A stretch of DNA of 64,000 bases, from assembly GCA_942492825.1 (NCBI GenBank), contig OW818635.1, positions 744,001 to 808,000 on the forward strand, written 5' to 3'. This DNA is from GWE2-51-13 sp942492825. GTDB taxonomy: Bacteria; Bacillota_I; Bacilli_A; Erysipelotrichales; Erysipelotrichaceae. Of the stretch, positions 8,619 through 17,510 are shown in pieces. A program made the position numbers and the translations under genes. Each line of letters opens with the position of its first letter. The stretch's first letter is position 1. Below the pieces are notes generated by a model. That model made no database searches. It was given only the letters and a program-made list of their open reading frames with translations, and was not told where the DNA came from.

Positions 8619-9500
8619 TTAGTCGATGACCTTCCATTCCAAGTGGAGGTCGATCGCAAAGCGTTCTTGGACGCGTTTCTTACATTCGTTGATTAAGGCG
8701 AGCATATCGTTTGGGGTGGCATGACCGCGGTTGACGAAGAATCCCGGATGTTTCGTCGATACTTCCGCATCGCCGATCCGAAATCCGCGTAACCCTGTTT
8801 CTTCGAACAATTGCCAGACATAATAGGTCTGATTGTTTTTGGTCGGACGTTTGAAGACCGATCCGGCATTGGGAAATTCACGCGGTTGTTTGCGATATCG
8901 TTCGCGTTTGTATTCGAGGATTTTCTCAAGAGTATGCGTGCCATCTCCACGCGGGGTTTTGAGTCCGCATGCCAATACGATATCCGCATGTTCTTCCAGC
9001 TGACTACGGCGATATCCGAAGAAGTCCGCATCGGGGGTTATCCGTTCGATCGTTTCGTTTTCGGTATGATAGACATCGATCCAATTGACATACATGCCGA
9101 TCGTGTACTCGAATTGGCCGGCATTCATGATCAATGCGCCGCCGACGGTTCCTGGGATATCTTCCGCAAAGGCATATCCGTCGATGCTTTGTTCGACGCA
9201 AAACCAAGCCAAGCGGTTCAGGGAAACACCGGCTTCCGCGATCATTTCATCGCCTTCTAGGACAAGATTGTCCGCATGGGATGTGACGATGAAGGCGTAG
9301 GAATCATCATAGTATTCCTTGGCAAGCAGCAGATTACTGCCGTTGCCGATCAGGATCCGTTTCTTACCTTGGGTAAGTCGGATTGCTTGAATGAGCGCTT
9401 CCTTTGAAAACGGAAGATAAAGCACGGCGGCACGCGCGTTTAATCCGAGCGTGTTATACCGCCGCAGCGATGCGTCGTTAAGGATCACCAAATCATTCAT
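8619..9500 (-). CDS. murB: UDP-N-acetylenolpyruvoylglucosamine reductase
   Basis: A 293-residue FAD enzyme reducing UDP-GlcNAc-enolpyruvate to UDP-MurNAc, the second committed peptidoglycan step. The FAD-binding motif ILIGNGSNLL, the segment EDIPGTVGGALIMNAGQF and the active-site serine in FPNAGSVFKRP identify it; the GAGSVFKRP form and C-terminal HPGFFVNRGHAT resemble type IIb MurB. Its ATG at 9500 overlaps the end of the NYN-domain gene by eight bases. Presence of an intact murB indicates that the organism makes a cell wall. Confidence 0.93.
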   Translation of the reverse strand: MNDLVILNDASLRRYNTLGLNARAAVLYLPFSKEALIQAIRLTQGKKRILIGNGSNLLLAKEYYDDSYAFIVTSHADNLVLEGDEMIAEAGVSLNRLAWFCVEQSIDGYAFAEDIPGTVGGALIMNAGQFEYTIGMYVNWIDVYHTENETIERITPDADFFGYRRSQLEEHADIVLACGLKTPRGDGTHTLEKILEYKRERYRKQPREFPNAGSVFKRPTKNNQTYYVWQLFEETGLRGFRIGDAEVSTKHPGFFVNRGHATPNDMLALINECKKRVQERFAIDLHLEWKVID

Positions 9501-10272
9501 CGGTATCGCCGTTCTGCTTGATGCGAACGTATTTGTGGGTGATATTCGGATTGCTGGTCTTACGTGACTGCACTTCGAAGCCTTTGAGGGAATTGATCAA
9601 GGGCGTCAACTTCTGATAGCCGTAGTTACGTGAATCGAAATCGGGATAACGTTTGTTGAGGACATTACCGATCTCACCCAGAAACGCCCATCCGTCGTCA
9701 TCCGAATTGTCGTTGATGATGGTCTTGATGGTTTCGATGAGTTCGTTCTGCGAAGCCATCCCGCTTTTTTCTTTGGTGCCGTTTTTCTTCTCGACTTTTC
9801 CCTTGGTTTCAGGTAGATTGGGGGTCGCTTCGACCGGATGCAACAGAACTTCCAAGTATTTAAACTTCTCGCAGGCAGCGATAAAGGCGGTCGGCGTCTT
9901 CTTTTCGCCCATGCCCAACACATACTTGCCCGATTCGCGTAAACGGCTGGCTAAGCGCGTAAAATCGCTGTCGGAGGAGACGATGCAGAACCCGTCCACG
10001 TTTTGCGAATAGAGGATATCCATCGCATCGATGATCAAGGCCGCGTCGGTCGCGTTCTTGCCGGTGGTGTAGGCATATTGTTGTATGGGTGAGATCGAGA
10101 AGTCCAACAGGACGCTTTTCCAAACGGCGAACTGCGGTTTGGTCCAATCTCCGTAGATTCGTTTGTAGGTCGGCGTGCCGTGGTTGGAGACTTCGTCGAA
10201 GATCGCTTTGACATATTTCTCACTGACGTTATCCGCGTCGATCAAGACGGCGATTTTTAGATCTTTTTCCAT
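9493..10272 (-). CDS. NYN-domain protein with C-terminal OST-HTH/LOTUS-like domain (LabA/DUF88 group)
   Basis: A 259-residue protein. The N-terminal NYN (PIN-like) nuclease domain has LIDADNVS near residue 10, KNATDAALIIDAMD near 90 and CIVSSDSDF near 108, giving the acidic cluster for a metal-dependent RNase. After a lysine-rich linker (about 155-170) comes an OST-HTH/LOTUS-like winged helix (about 172-255), a putative RNA-binding module. The architecture is widespread in bacteria but its RNA target is not known. It overlaps murB. Confidence 0.85.
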   Translation of the reverse strand: MEKDLKIAVLIDADNVSEKYVKAIFDEVSNHGTPTYKRIYGDWTKPQFAVWKSVLLDFSISPIQQYAYTTGKNATDAALIIDAMDILYSQNVDGFCIVSSDSDFTRLASRLRESGKYVLGMGEKKTPTAFIAACEKFKYLEVLLHPVEATPNLPETKGKVEKKNGTKEKSGMASQNELIETIKTIINDNSDDDGWAFLGEIGNVLNKRYPDFDSRNYGYQKLTPLINSLKGFEVQSRKTSNPNITHKYVRIKQNGDTDE

Positions 10273-10306
10273 AATTTACCTCGTTTGTCCTATTATACCA
10301 TGATTG

Positions 10307-11023
10307 TCAGCGCTTCAATAGGTCGTCGACAACCGCATATGCAATCAACAATCCCGCGACCGACGGGACAAAACTGATGCTTCCGGGCGTCTGCCGTTTC
10401 GCATGCGCGCTTTTCTCGTCAAGCTTAATTTCATAACGATCGACCGGCGTTTCGCAGGAGTAGATCACTTTTAACTTGGTAATCCCACGCTTACGGCATT
10501 CATGACGCATCACCTTCGCCAATGGACAGACCGAAGTTTCATAAATGTCCCCTATCTTCAGTTGACGGGGATCTAGCTTATTGCCGGTACCCATACTGGA
10601 AATTAAAGGGATTCCCAATCGATCGCAACGGGAGATCAGTTCGAGTTTGGCACTGACCGTATCGATCGCATCGACCACATAATCATATTGGCTAAGGTCG
10701 ATTTGATCCGCAGTTTCCGTGAGATAAAGCATCGAGATTCCTTGAAAATCCAAGTCCGGATTAATATCCAAAACACGTTTCCCCATCACATCGACTTTCT
10801 TTTGACCTAAGGTCGAATGAAGGGCGCAGAGTTGACGGTTGATGTTGGTCAATGCCACGACGTCGTCATCGACGATCGTCAGCGATCCGATGCCGGCGCG
10901 TGCCAAGGCTTCGATGGTGTAACTTCCCACACCGCCGACGCCGAACACAATCACCTTGCTTTGATTCAGTTTAGACATACCTTTCGGTCCGATCAACAAT
11001 TCAGTTCGTGAAAAAGCATTCAT
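10307..11023 (-). CDS. tcdA: tRNA threonylcarbamoyladenosine dehydratase (ThiF/E1-like)
   Basis: A 238-residue E1-like ATPase that cyclises t6A37 in ANN-decoding tRNAs to ct6A. The nucleotide-binding VFGVGGVGSYTIEALARAG, the TIVDDDVVALTNINRQL segment and YDYVVDAIDTVSAK are diagnostic of the TcdA/CsdL branch of the ThiF family. The C-terminal SISFVPSVAGLLIA is typical. I start at ATG 11023 (GGAGA upstream), not the much longer open frame. It is divergent from queT, so two tRNA-modification functions share this intergenic region. Confidence 0.92.
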   Translation of the reverse strand: MNAFSRTELLIGPKGMSKLNQSKVIVFGVGGVGSYTIEALARAGIGSLTIVDDDVVALTNINRQLCALHSTLGQKKVDVMGKRVLDINPDLDFQGISMLYLTETADQIDLSQYDYVVDAIDTVSAKLELISRCDRLGIPLISSMGTGNKLDPRQLKIGDIYETSVCPLAKVMRHECRKRGITKLKVIYSCETPVDRYEIKLDEKSAHAKRQTPGSISFVPSVAGLLIAYAVVDDLLKR

Positions 11024-11108
11024 AGTGAGTCTCCGATCTTCGTCCTCAAGTATACCTTGCATAATCGTTGGGAAACAAGTATCATATGCATTGGATTTCG
11101 GAGGATGT

Positions 11109-11627
11109 ATGAAACAAAGCAAATTACACATATTATTGAAAATCGCGATGATTGCCGCCATCTATACGGCATTATCGATGTTATTGAGTCCGATCAGTTT
11201 CGGACCCTTACAAGTACGCGTCGCCGAAGCGTTGACGTTGTTGCCCGTATTGTCGTTCATGCCGGTGTGGGGATTGACCTTAGGATGTGCCTTGACTAAC
11301 TTCCTGGGAGCTCTCTCCGGTGTCAATATCCTTGGTTTCTGGGATGTGCTCTTCGGAACCTTGGCAACCTTGATCGCAGCCCTCTTGAGTTATAGGTTTC
11401 GTAACGTACGAATCAAAGGGATTCCGTGGCTCAGCGCCTTGTTTCCGATCGTTCTCAACGGCGTGATCGTGGGTGGCGAATTGGCTTTCCTCTTGGATTC
11501 CAGTTTAAAGGGTTTCCTGCTCTTTGCGCTCTATGTCGCCGTCGGCGAAGCGATCAGCGTGATCGTGCTCGGCTTGCCGATCTTGCGTAAGTTGGAAAAA
11601 GGTAAATTCGCTCAGTTCTTCAATTAA
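11109..11627 (+). CDS. queT: QueT-type queuosine precursor transporter (ECF S component)
   Basis: A 172-residue hydrophobic protein with about five or six membrane segments, matching the QueT family of ECF substrate-binding subunits, which import a queuosine precursor using a shared EcfAAT module. PISFGPLQVRVAEALTLLPV and the NFLGALSG segment are family-like. ATG at 11109 follows CGGAGGATGT. No preQ1 aptamer was found in the short leader, so specificity rests on family similarity. The cbiO/cbiQ module in this window belongs to a nickel operon and is probably not its partner. Confidence 0.85.
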   Translation: MKQSKLHILLKIAMIAAIYTALSMLLSPISFGPLQVRVAEALTLLPVLSFMPVWGLTLGCALTNFLGALSGVNILGFWDVLFGTLATLIAALLSYRFRNVRIKGIPWLSALFPIVLNGVIVGGELAFLLDSSLKGFLLFALYVAVGEAISVIVLGLPILRKLEKGKFAQFFN

Positions 11628-11647
11628 CCGTCAACCGACGGTTTTTT
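11626..11647 (+). terminator. Intrinsic terminator after queT
   Basis: Stem AACCGTC/GACGGTT, loop AACC, then six T. The stem starts at the stop codon of queT and ends at that of the convergent gene. Confidence 0.88.
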
Positions 11648-12350
11648 AATACCCGAATTGTATTTCAATCGCGAAATCAAGCAAATGATTCTTAACTGCT
11701 ATGTCTCCTTCAAAGTTTATTTCTTGAAATGGATCGAGTTTAAATCGCAAGATATGCGTACGATCCCCTTCGAGTAGTTCAAGTCGGAATGTTTTTTCAT
11801 CTATTCTATGAAGTATATGCTTCAATAGATTGAGTCGACGACTCTCGATCGCGACCGGACTGGCCATGATCTGTTGGATCACAGATCCTTTTCCTTCAAT
11901 ATACGCATCGATATCCAGCGGATTCAATTTCGCGGATTCATATTTTGCGATCGCGTACGCTTCAAGATATCTTCTATCGCTACGCAACGCGTCGCGAAGT
12001 GAAATGTGGTCGAGATAACTTTCCGCTTGCGGATCGACCACATAGAGATGATGGCGCATCAATGAACAACTTCCATATCCGAAAGCATACCGACCAGGGA
12101 TACCTAAATCGCCGCGATATTTGTATCCGCTGCGTTCGAGTTTTCGTGTGATTAACTCGAGATCCTGGATATCATTTAGGACGATATCCACATCCAATAT
12201 CGGTTTACTGTCCAACCCGACCACGGAGGTCGATCCGACATTCCGGATCACCAGAACATCATCCCCAAGGATTTTATTGAGGTGGACACACAAACGTTTG
12301 AACTCGCGTTGCCAAACCGTTTGATACGGAAGTAAGACAACTTTACTCAT
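11646..12350 (-). CDS. GrpB/UPF0157 family nucleotidyltransferase-fold protein with C-terminal extension
   Basis: A 234-residue protein. Residues 1-165 match the GrpB (UPF0157) family of the nucleotidyltransferase superfamily, with NVGSTSVVGLDSKPILDVDI and the LMRHHLYVVDP segment. Family function is not defined; dephospho-CoA kinase fusions exist elsewhere. About 65 further residues (from about 170) with predicted beta strands lie beyond the usual end and I do not recognise them. It overlaps the SDR gene upstream by four bases. Confidence 0.8.
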   Translation of the reverse strand: MSKVVLLPYQTVWQREFKRLCVHLNKILGDDVLVIRNVGSTSVVGLDSKPILDVDIVLNDIQDLELITRKLERSGYKYRGDLGIPGRYAFGYGSCSLMRHHLYVVDPQAESYLDHISLRDALRSDRRYLEAYAIAKYESAKLNPLDIDAYIEGKGSVIQQIMASPVAIESRRLNLLKHILHRIDEKTFRLELLEGDRTHILRFKLDPFQEINFEGDIAVKNHLLDFAIEIQFGY

Positions 12351-13117
12351 TGACGGGATCCTTGGATTTTCGCGACACTTTTGCGTGCGATACGCCGTCC
12401 GAAAAGCGAAGTCAAGCCACGTAAAAGCATATTGCGTTTTCCGGAAACCGCGATCGCTTTATTGCGCTTCGCATCCCGCATCGCCAAGTTGACCACGTCT
12501 TTGCTTTGCATCAGAAAGACATTCTGCGCCAATGCGCGGTTTTCACCGGTATGGTCGAAGAATTCGGTGAGTGTTGGTCCCGGACATACCGCGATGACCT
12601 TAACTCCGAAAGATAAGGCTTCTTCATGCAAGGCTTCACTGAGTGACAATACATAAGCTTTGGACGCATAGTACGCAGCCATATACGGTCCTGCGATAAA
12701 TCCTGCCATCGATGCGATGTTGATGATCGTACCATGACGTTGTTGCTTCATTTGCGTTAGAAAAGCATGGCTTAAATGGGTCAATGCGCTGATGTTGACA
12801 TCGATCATCCGTTGAACTTGTTTGTACGAGGTTGCTTCGAATTCGCCCCCGATCCCAAATCCGGCGTTGTTGATGAGGAGGTCCACATCCGTTATTGTTT
12901 CCTCAATCAATCGGTTGCGATCTTCCAATAGAGTGAGATCCGCTTGTATGATGCGGATATCAACGGAAGATTTCGATTGGATCTCCAGTTTCAGATCGAC
13001 CAAACGATCATAGCGCCGAGCGGTTAAGATGAGGTTGCGACCTTCTTGCGCATAACGTCGCGCAAAATCCGCCCCTAATCCAGAACTGGCACCGGTAATC
13101 AAGACATATTTCTCCAT
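12347..13117 (-). CDS. Short-chain dehydrogenase/reductase
   Basis: A 256-residue classical SDR. GASSGLGADFARR (nucleotide binding), NNAGFGIGGEF and the catalytic YYASKAY (Tyr-x-x-x-Lys) with an upstream serine in IASMAG are present. The C-terminus has a basic tail. It resembles the DltE/YqjQ-like group of uncharacterised reductases; substrate unknown. ATG at 13117 is preferred because GGAG lies six bases upstream. It follows the Fur-family gene by 14 bases, so it may be part of the zinc transcription unit. Confidence 0.85.
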   Translation of the reverse strand: MEKYVLITGASSGLGADFARRYAQEGRNLILTARRYDRLVDLKLEIQSKSSVDIRIIQADLTLLEDRNRLIEETITDVDLLINNAGFGIGGEFEATSYKQVQRMIDVNISALTHLSHAFLTQMKQQRHGTIINIASMAGFIAGPYMAAYYASKAYVLSLSEALHEEALSFGVKVIAVCPGPTLTEFFDHTGENRALAQNVFLMQSKDVVNLAMRDAKRNKAIAVSGKRNMLLRGLTSLFGRRIARKSVAKIQGSRQ

Positions 13118-13131
13118 GGTGGACTCCATTT

Positions 13132-13530
13132 CTATTTTAACGTCGCTTGGCGACATGCCTGGCAATATCCGAGGATTTCGATGCGATGCTCGATGATTTC
13201 AAATCCGTCCGAGCTGACATGGATGTCTTCATGGATCGGACAGGCTTCGATCGCAAAGCGTTGATGGCACCCCAAACAAACCGCATAATGCTTATGGTCA
13301 TGACGATCGAGTTCATAGAGAGTCGCGTTGGTCGATGGATCATTGATACGTAATATTAAGTGATCTTTTTCAAATTGATCCAACACGCGGTATACCGTCG
13401 ACAACCATATGTCTTGATCCGTAAGTAAACTCAGGATATCTTTTGGTGAAAGCGGCAATTCCGACTGTGACAGTATCTCATAAATCGCAACCCGCGGCTT
13501 TGTCTTTTTCAAATGGATCGGCCAGGTCAT
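13132..13530 (-). CDS. Fur-family metalloregulator, probably zinc-responsive (Zur-like)
   Basis: A 132-residue Fur-family repressor. The winged helix covers about residues 8-75 (LSTVYRVLDQF is the recognition region); HDHKHYAVCLGCHQRF and the C-terminal CQAC supply the two CxxC pairs of the structural zinc site and the histidine-rich regulatory site. Overlap with the permease gene of a zinc-type ABC importer (ATGA) points to Zur function. The likely operator is the palindrome at 15942-15958. Confidence 0.88.
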   Translation of the reverse strand: MTWPIHLKKTKPRVAIYEILSQSELPLSPKDILSLLTDQDIWLSTVYRVLDQFEKDHLILRINDPSTNATLYELDRHDHKHYAVCLGCHQRFAIEACPIHEDIHVSSDGFEIIEHRIEILGYCQACRQATLK

Positions 13531-14333
13531 CGTGCTTCCCCTTTCCGATAGGTGATCGCAATCAGGATCAAATAGGTCGCGACCCCGATCAAAACGATCG
13601 CGCCGCCCGGTTTGATCCCGAAATAGAAACTCATCACAAGCCCGGATAAGGTAAACAAAAGCCCCAATGCGATGGCGACGAAAGTAGTTTGACGATAACT
13701 TTTCGCGATGCGCATCCCGCTTAAAACCGGTAACGTGGCTAAGGAAGACACGATCAGGGCTCCGACGGTTTTCGCCGCGATACTGACAGTCAACGCGGTC
13801 AGCACCATAAACACAAGGTTGGTCAACTTAACATTCACACCCGCCAATCGGGAAAACGTTTCATCCAAAGTGACTGAAAACAGAGCGCGGTAGAAAATCA
13901 AGTAAAGAGTCATAACGAGAGCTCCGACGATCAAGATCAAACGGAATTCGTCATCGGGAATCGCGACGATCGATCCGAATAGAAACGAGTTGAAGTTCGT
14001 AGCGCTTTGGGTAAAGTCCGACAATATCGCTGCCAACCCGATCCCTAAGGAAAGGACGACCGCGATCGCCGTTTCACCATATTCAGGTAACACTTTGCGC
14101 AGTTTCTCCATCCCGAAGACCGCCAACAGACAGGCCAAGATCGCGGTCAATACCGGATTGATCCCGACGACCAAGCCCAATGCGACACCGGCCAAAGATA
14201 CATGGCTTAAGGCATCGGAGACCATGGACATCCGTTTGAGAACCAAGACTTGTCCGATGGCCGGAACGACCAACGCAACCGTGATTCCGACAATCAGAGC
14301 ACGACGCATAAATTCATAGTTAAAGAGTTCCAT
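13527..14333 (-). CDS. znuB: Zinc/manganese ABC transporter permease (ZnuB-like)
   Basis: A 268-residue ABC-3 family permease with eight or nine membrane segments. KRMSMVSDALSHVSLAGVALG near residue 33 is the family signature and coupling region. The start is ATG 14333 (AGGAGG upstream), which overlaps the ATPase gene by 14 bases. It forms the channel of the importer with the ZnuC and ZnuA proteins encoded just upstream. Zinc rather than manganese is inferred from the linked Fur-family regulator. Confidence 0.9.
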   Translation of the reverse strand: MELFNYEFMRRALIVGITVALVVPAIGQVLVLKRMSMVSDALSHVSLAGVALGLVVGINPVLTAILACLLAVFGMEKLRKVLPEYGETAIAVVLSLGIGLAAILSDFTQSATNFNSFLFGSIVAIPDDEFRLILIVGALVMTLYLIFYRALFSVTLDETFSRLAGVNVKLTNLVFMVLTALTVSIAAKTVGALIVSSLATLPVLSGMRIAKSYRQTTFVAIALGLLFTLSGLVMSFYFGIKPGGAIVLIGVATYLILIAITYRKGEAR

Positions 14334-15063
14334 GCGTTTCCTCCTTGTGCGGATGACTGTGTTTATGACGGAGTTCTTCTTCGATCTGCGATTTTTCCAA
14401 TTGTACGATCGACGTGTCTTCCAAACAGTACACCGTATCGGCGAATTCCCGTGCCAACGCCATATCATGGGTGATGGCGATAATGGTGGTTCCATGTTCT
14501 TGGTTGATTTTCTTTAATAATTCGAAAAACTTGCGCGAAAACGCAGGATCCAAGGATGAGGTCGGTTCATCCAACAAGATCGTTTCCGGATCGCACATCA
14601 AGGCTTGGCCCAAGAAAACACGTTGGATTTGCCCGCCGGACAGATCGGAAATGCGTGTATGTCCCATTTCCGATAATCCGACTTGATTCAAGATCTCATT
14701 CACTTTATTTCGGTTTGCGGAAGTATAACCCCGATACCATTTCGTTTTTCCATTGAGCGCGCTTAACAGAATCTCGGACGCCGTCGCGGGAAATCCCGCA
14801 TGGGTCGTGGCGATATTTTGACGCACATAGGCGACATGCCCTTTCGGATCGATTGTCTTACCTGTTTCGTCGACCCAATCGATCTGCCCAGCCTGTGGTA
14901 AAGAAACGCCGCACAACAGGTTCAACAACGTACTTTTCCCGGATCCGTTGGCCCCGACGATCACACAAAATTCACCGGGATTCACGTGGAAGTCAGTGTC
15001 TTCGATGATGCATCGGTTCTGATAACAAAACCGGAGATTCTTCCCCTTGACGCCGAGCTTCAT
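14320..15063 (-). CDS. znuC: Zinc ABC transporter ATP-binding protein (ZnuC-like)
   Basis: A 247-residue ABC ATPase with Walker A GANGSGKST, signature LSGGQIQR, Walker B TILLDEPTSSLD and the switch histidine in IAITHD. The histidine-rich C-terminus (LRHKHSHPHKEETH) is common in zinc transporter components and may bind metal. Its ATG overlaps the znuA stop codon and its end overlaps the permease start. Confidence 0.92.
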   Translation of the reverse strand: MKLGVKGKNLRFCYQNRCIIEDTDFHVNPGEFCVIVGANGSGKSTLLNLLCGVSLPQAGQIDWVDETGKTIDPKGHVAYVRQNIATTHAGFPATASEILLSALNGKTKWYRGYTSANRNKVNEILNQVGLSEMGHTRISDLSGGQIQRVFLGQALMCDPETILLDEPTSSLDPAFSRKFFELLKKINQEHGTTIIAITHDMALAREFADTVYCLEDTSIVQLEKSQIEEELRHKHSHPHKEETHGTL

Positions 15064-15929
15064 CGAACGACCTTCGTCAACGCGATTTCCAGCGCATCCA
15101 AATTCGCCTCCATCACGCTGAAATAGTTTTCACCGGCGGCACGTTGTTCGTTGCTTAGACTTTCGATCGGGTCAAGCGTCATTATTTCCACTCCGGTCGC
15201 TTGTACGATGGTTTGGGCGATCTTTGGATCGATCAAAGCTTCCGTGAAAACCACCGGAATCTTTTGCGCTATGATCAGATCGATGATTTCCTTTAGTCGT
15301 TTCGCATCGACGTCCGCCATCGGATTCTTACCGGCGATCGATTCTTGTTTCAGTCCGTATGCCTTGGCAAGATAACCGAATGCGTCATGCGAACTGACAA
15401 AAGTGTCTCGGATACGCGAGGCAAGGCGCGTTTTATATTCCGTTTCGAGATTCTCAAGTTTCGTCTTCAGTTCTTCATAGTTGAAATTGTACAGATTGGC
15501 GTTGCTTGGATCGATCGTAATCAACGCATCGCGAATCGTGGATGCTACTTCGCGGGCTAACAGCGGATCCAACCAAAGGTGTGGATCGCTTAGTCCTCCG
15601 TCAAGTTGTTCGCCGGTCCGGACGACATACGTATCTTCTAAGCCGTTCTCTAGATCATCCAACCAAGGTTCAAACCCAAGTCCGATCGTCAGTAAAAGAT
15701 CAGCCTTGGAGAGTGCGACGATCTCTTGGGCGCCAAGCTCGAAGTCATGCGGTTCGATCCCAGGGGGAACCACGTTGATGACTTCGACGTTATCGCCTCC
15801 GATCAAGGTGGCGAATTCTTCCAGAACATACACGCTCACATAGACGTTAATTTTACCGGTCGGCGTTTTTGACGTACATCCGGCAAAAATGAGTAATAGT
15901 GTGATAATCGTTAATAGTTTCCGTTTCAT
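15060..15929 (-). CDS. znuA: Zinc-binding ABC transporter lipoprotein (ZnuA-like)
   Basis: A 289-residue cluster A-I solute-binding lipoprotein: signal peptide with lipobox IFAGC (C18), metal-ligand histidines in PPGIEPHDFELGAQE, GLSDPHLWLDP and FVSSHDAFGYLAKAYGL, and a C-terminal glutamate/aspartate segment (TLDPIESLS). It lacks the long histidine-rich loop of many ZnuA proteins. It is first in the znuA-znuC-znuB-fur operon and has a palindrome in its promoter region. Confidence 0.92.
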   Translation of the reverse strand: MKRKLLTIITLLLIFAGCTSKTPTGKINVYVSVYVLEEFATLIGGDNVEVINVVPPGIEPHDFELGAQEIVALSKADLLLTIGLGFEPWLDDLENGLEDTYVVRTGEQLDGGLSDPHLWLDPLLAREVASTIRDALITIDPSNANLYNFNYEELKTKLENLETEYKTRLASRIRDTFVSSHDAFGYLAKAYGLKQESIAGKNPMADVDAKRLKEIIDLIIAQKIPVVFTEALIDPKIAQTIVQATGVEIMTLDPIESLSNEQRAAGENYFSVMEANLDALEIALTKVVR

Positions 15930-15941
15930 GTCTTCTCCTAC

Positions 15942-15958
15942 TTGCGAAACATTCGCAA
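15942..15958. promoter_or_regulatory. Candidate Zur operator at the znu promoter
   Basis: Perfect 7-3-7 palindrome TTGCGAA-ACA-TTCGCAA, 13 bases upstream of the znuA ATG, just after a possible -10 (TATCCT). A further TTGCGAA half-site on the minus strand (15988-15994) overlaps the candidate -35. Assignment to the linked Fur-family protein is inference. Confidence 0.65.
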
Positions 15959-15995
15959 CTGTATTAAGGATACCACGTTTCGATTTATTCGCAAA

Positions 15996-16017
15996 GAAAA
16001 AGCCTTTTTCAGGCTTT
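15996..16017 (-). terminator. Intrinsic terminator after the DUF1697 gene
   Basis: Stem AAAGCCT/AGGCTTT overlapping the stop codon, with a short T run on the minus strand. Confidence 0.75.
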
Positions 16018-16518
16018 CAAAATACGTAGAATGGTTTGTAGATTACGCGAGGTACACTTGACGGAATACTTTTTCTCGATCAGATCATTGGGAAACGAGG
16101 TATGTCCTTCGCCTAAGTTACCAACACAAAACACGATGGGTCCGTCTTGGTGCTTGAGGTCGATATGTTTTAAGGTAAAGGGCAAATGCAAGTCGATTTC
16201 CTTATCGAGAATACAGACATACGCGACTTGATTTTCGTTGAGGGGTTCAAACGGGTAAGAATCGATGCTTCGTAGAAGATCTTCTTTTAGTAGTACGAAA
16301 ACTTCGGTATCCACGTTAAATCGCTCGGAAATCAATAAAGTAATCCGTTGTTTGATCTCTTGCGGTGTTTTATCGCTTTTAAGTAGCACATTTCCCGAAT
16401 TGAGGATGCTTTCAACATCCCAAAATCCGTTCTCCGCCAACAACGTTCTCAAAACTCCCATGTTGACTTGATTGCGTTTGCCTAAGTTGACGGCACGAAG
16501 CAGTACGACGTATTCCAT
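16009..16518 (-). CDS. DUF1697 family protein
   Basis: A 169-residue protein of the DUF1697 family, recognised by the N-terminal YVVLLRAVNLGKRNQVNM, the SILNSGNVLLKSD segment and the C-terminal RNLQTILRI. Function is unknown for the family. Its ATG overlaps the corA stop by one base (TAATG), so it is translationally coupled to the magnesium transporter gene. Start at 16518 fits the family N-terminus exactly. Confidence 0.85.
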   Translation of the reverse strand: MEYVVLLRAVNLGKRNQVNMGVLRTLLAENGFWDVESILNSGNVLLKSDKTPQEIKQRITLLISERFNVDTEVFVLLKEDLLRSIDSYPFEPLNENQVAYVCILDKEIDLHLPFTLKHIDLKHQDGPIVFCVGNLGEGHTSFPNDLIEKKYSVKCTSRNLQTILRILKA

Positions 16519-17510
16519 TAGAACCATTTTTTTCGTTTGAAATAATACACCATCAATAACGCGAGAATCGCCATAAACATCAGCGTTAGCGGATAACCCC
16601 ATTGCGATGTCAACTCCGGCATATAGTGGAAGTTCATTCCGTAGACCCCGGCGATAAATGTCAACGGGATAAAGATCGTCGAAATGATCGTCAATACTTT
16701 CATGATTTCGTTCATCCGGTTGGATATACTGGAAAGATAGAGATCCATCATTCCCGATAAGAGTTCACGATAGGTTTCGATCGAATCGATGCATTGATAG
16801 ATGTGATCATAGACATCGCGCAGATACGGTACCGTTTCTTTGCGAATTTCCTTCGGTTCATCGTTGATCATGCGTGACAACACTTCACGTAGTGGCCAGA
16901 TGGCTTTATGGAGATAGAGTAGATCCCGTTTGTATTGCCTTAGAATCGTCAACAGATCCATATTCGGCTTCACCAACAAATCTTCTTCGCGAGCGTCGAT
17001 CAAATCGCCAAGCGTCTCCAATACGTCGAAATACGCATCCACGATCGCATCGAGGATCGCATACACCAAATGGTCGGCTTTCCCTTGTCTAAGATTGCTT
17101 GTGGGGACTTCGAGACGTTTGCGGATCGTGTTGAAGACATCGCCGTCGTGATCTCCGATGGTGATGACGGTTTGTTGGTCAAAGAGGATCGAAAGGTTTT
17201 CAAACGCAAGCTCTTCGCCATCGTAATAGATCATCTTACAGTTCAGATAGGCATACTCCTCGTAGGTCTCCAGTTTCGGTCGTTGACCTTCCAGAAGGAT
17301 GTCTTCGATGATCAAAGGATGGACCCCGAATGGTTTCAGGATGGTGTCGATTTGCGCTTGGTCTTTTTCTTTATCGACGTTGATCCAAACCACATCGGAT
17401 TCTTTCGATGCTTTTTCGCGGATGTAAGTTGAATAGTCGATTCTCTCGATTTGCTTGCCATTGTATAGTACGACTTCGATCTCGTTATTCTGTGTCGGTT
17501 GACTCATCAC
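16518..17510 (-). CDS. corA: CorA-type magnesium/cobalt channel
   Basis: A 330-residue CorA protein. A large cytosolic N-terminal domain is followed by two C-terminal membrane helices joined by the periplasmic/extracellular YGMNFHYMPE loop with the invariant GMN selectivity motif. The basic end (FKRKKWF) is typical. It imports Mg2+ as a pentamer. It overlaps the malic enzyme gene by four bases. Confidence 0.93.
   Translation of the reverse strand: MMSQPTQNNEIEVVLYNGKQIERIDYSTYIREKASKESDVVWINVDKEKDQAQIDTILKPFGVHPLIIEDILLEGQRPKLETYEEYAYLNCKMIYYDGEELAFENLSILFDQQTVITIGDHDGDVFNTIRKRLEVPTSNLRQGKADHLVYAILDAIVDAYFDVLETLGDLIDAREEDLLVKPNMDLLTILRQYKRDLLYLHKAIWPLREVLSRMINDEPKEIRKETVPYLRDVYDHIYQCIDSIETYRELLSGMMDLYLSSISNRMNEIMKVLTIISTIFIPLTFIAGVYGMNFHYMPELTSQWGYPLTLMFMAILALLMVYYFKRKKWF

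Noticed and set aside
11024..11108. preQ1 riboswitch before queT
   Set aside because: The 85-base leader shows no preQ1-I or preQ1-II core that I can fold.
11024..11161. N-terminal extension of TcdA
   Set aside because: The added residues are not conserved and overlap the queT promoter and start; ATG 11023 has GGAGA in front.
16519..16602. N-terminal extension of the DUF1697 protein
   Set aside because: The extra 28 codons lie inside corA, lack a start signal and are absent from the family; the TAATG overlap start is preferred.
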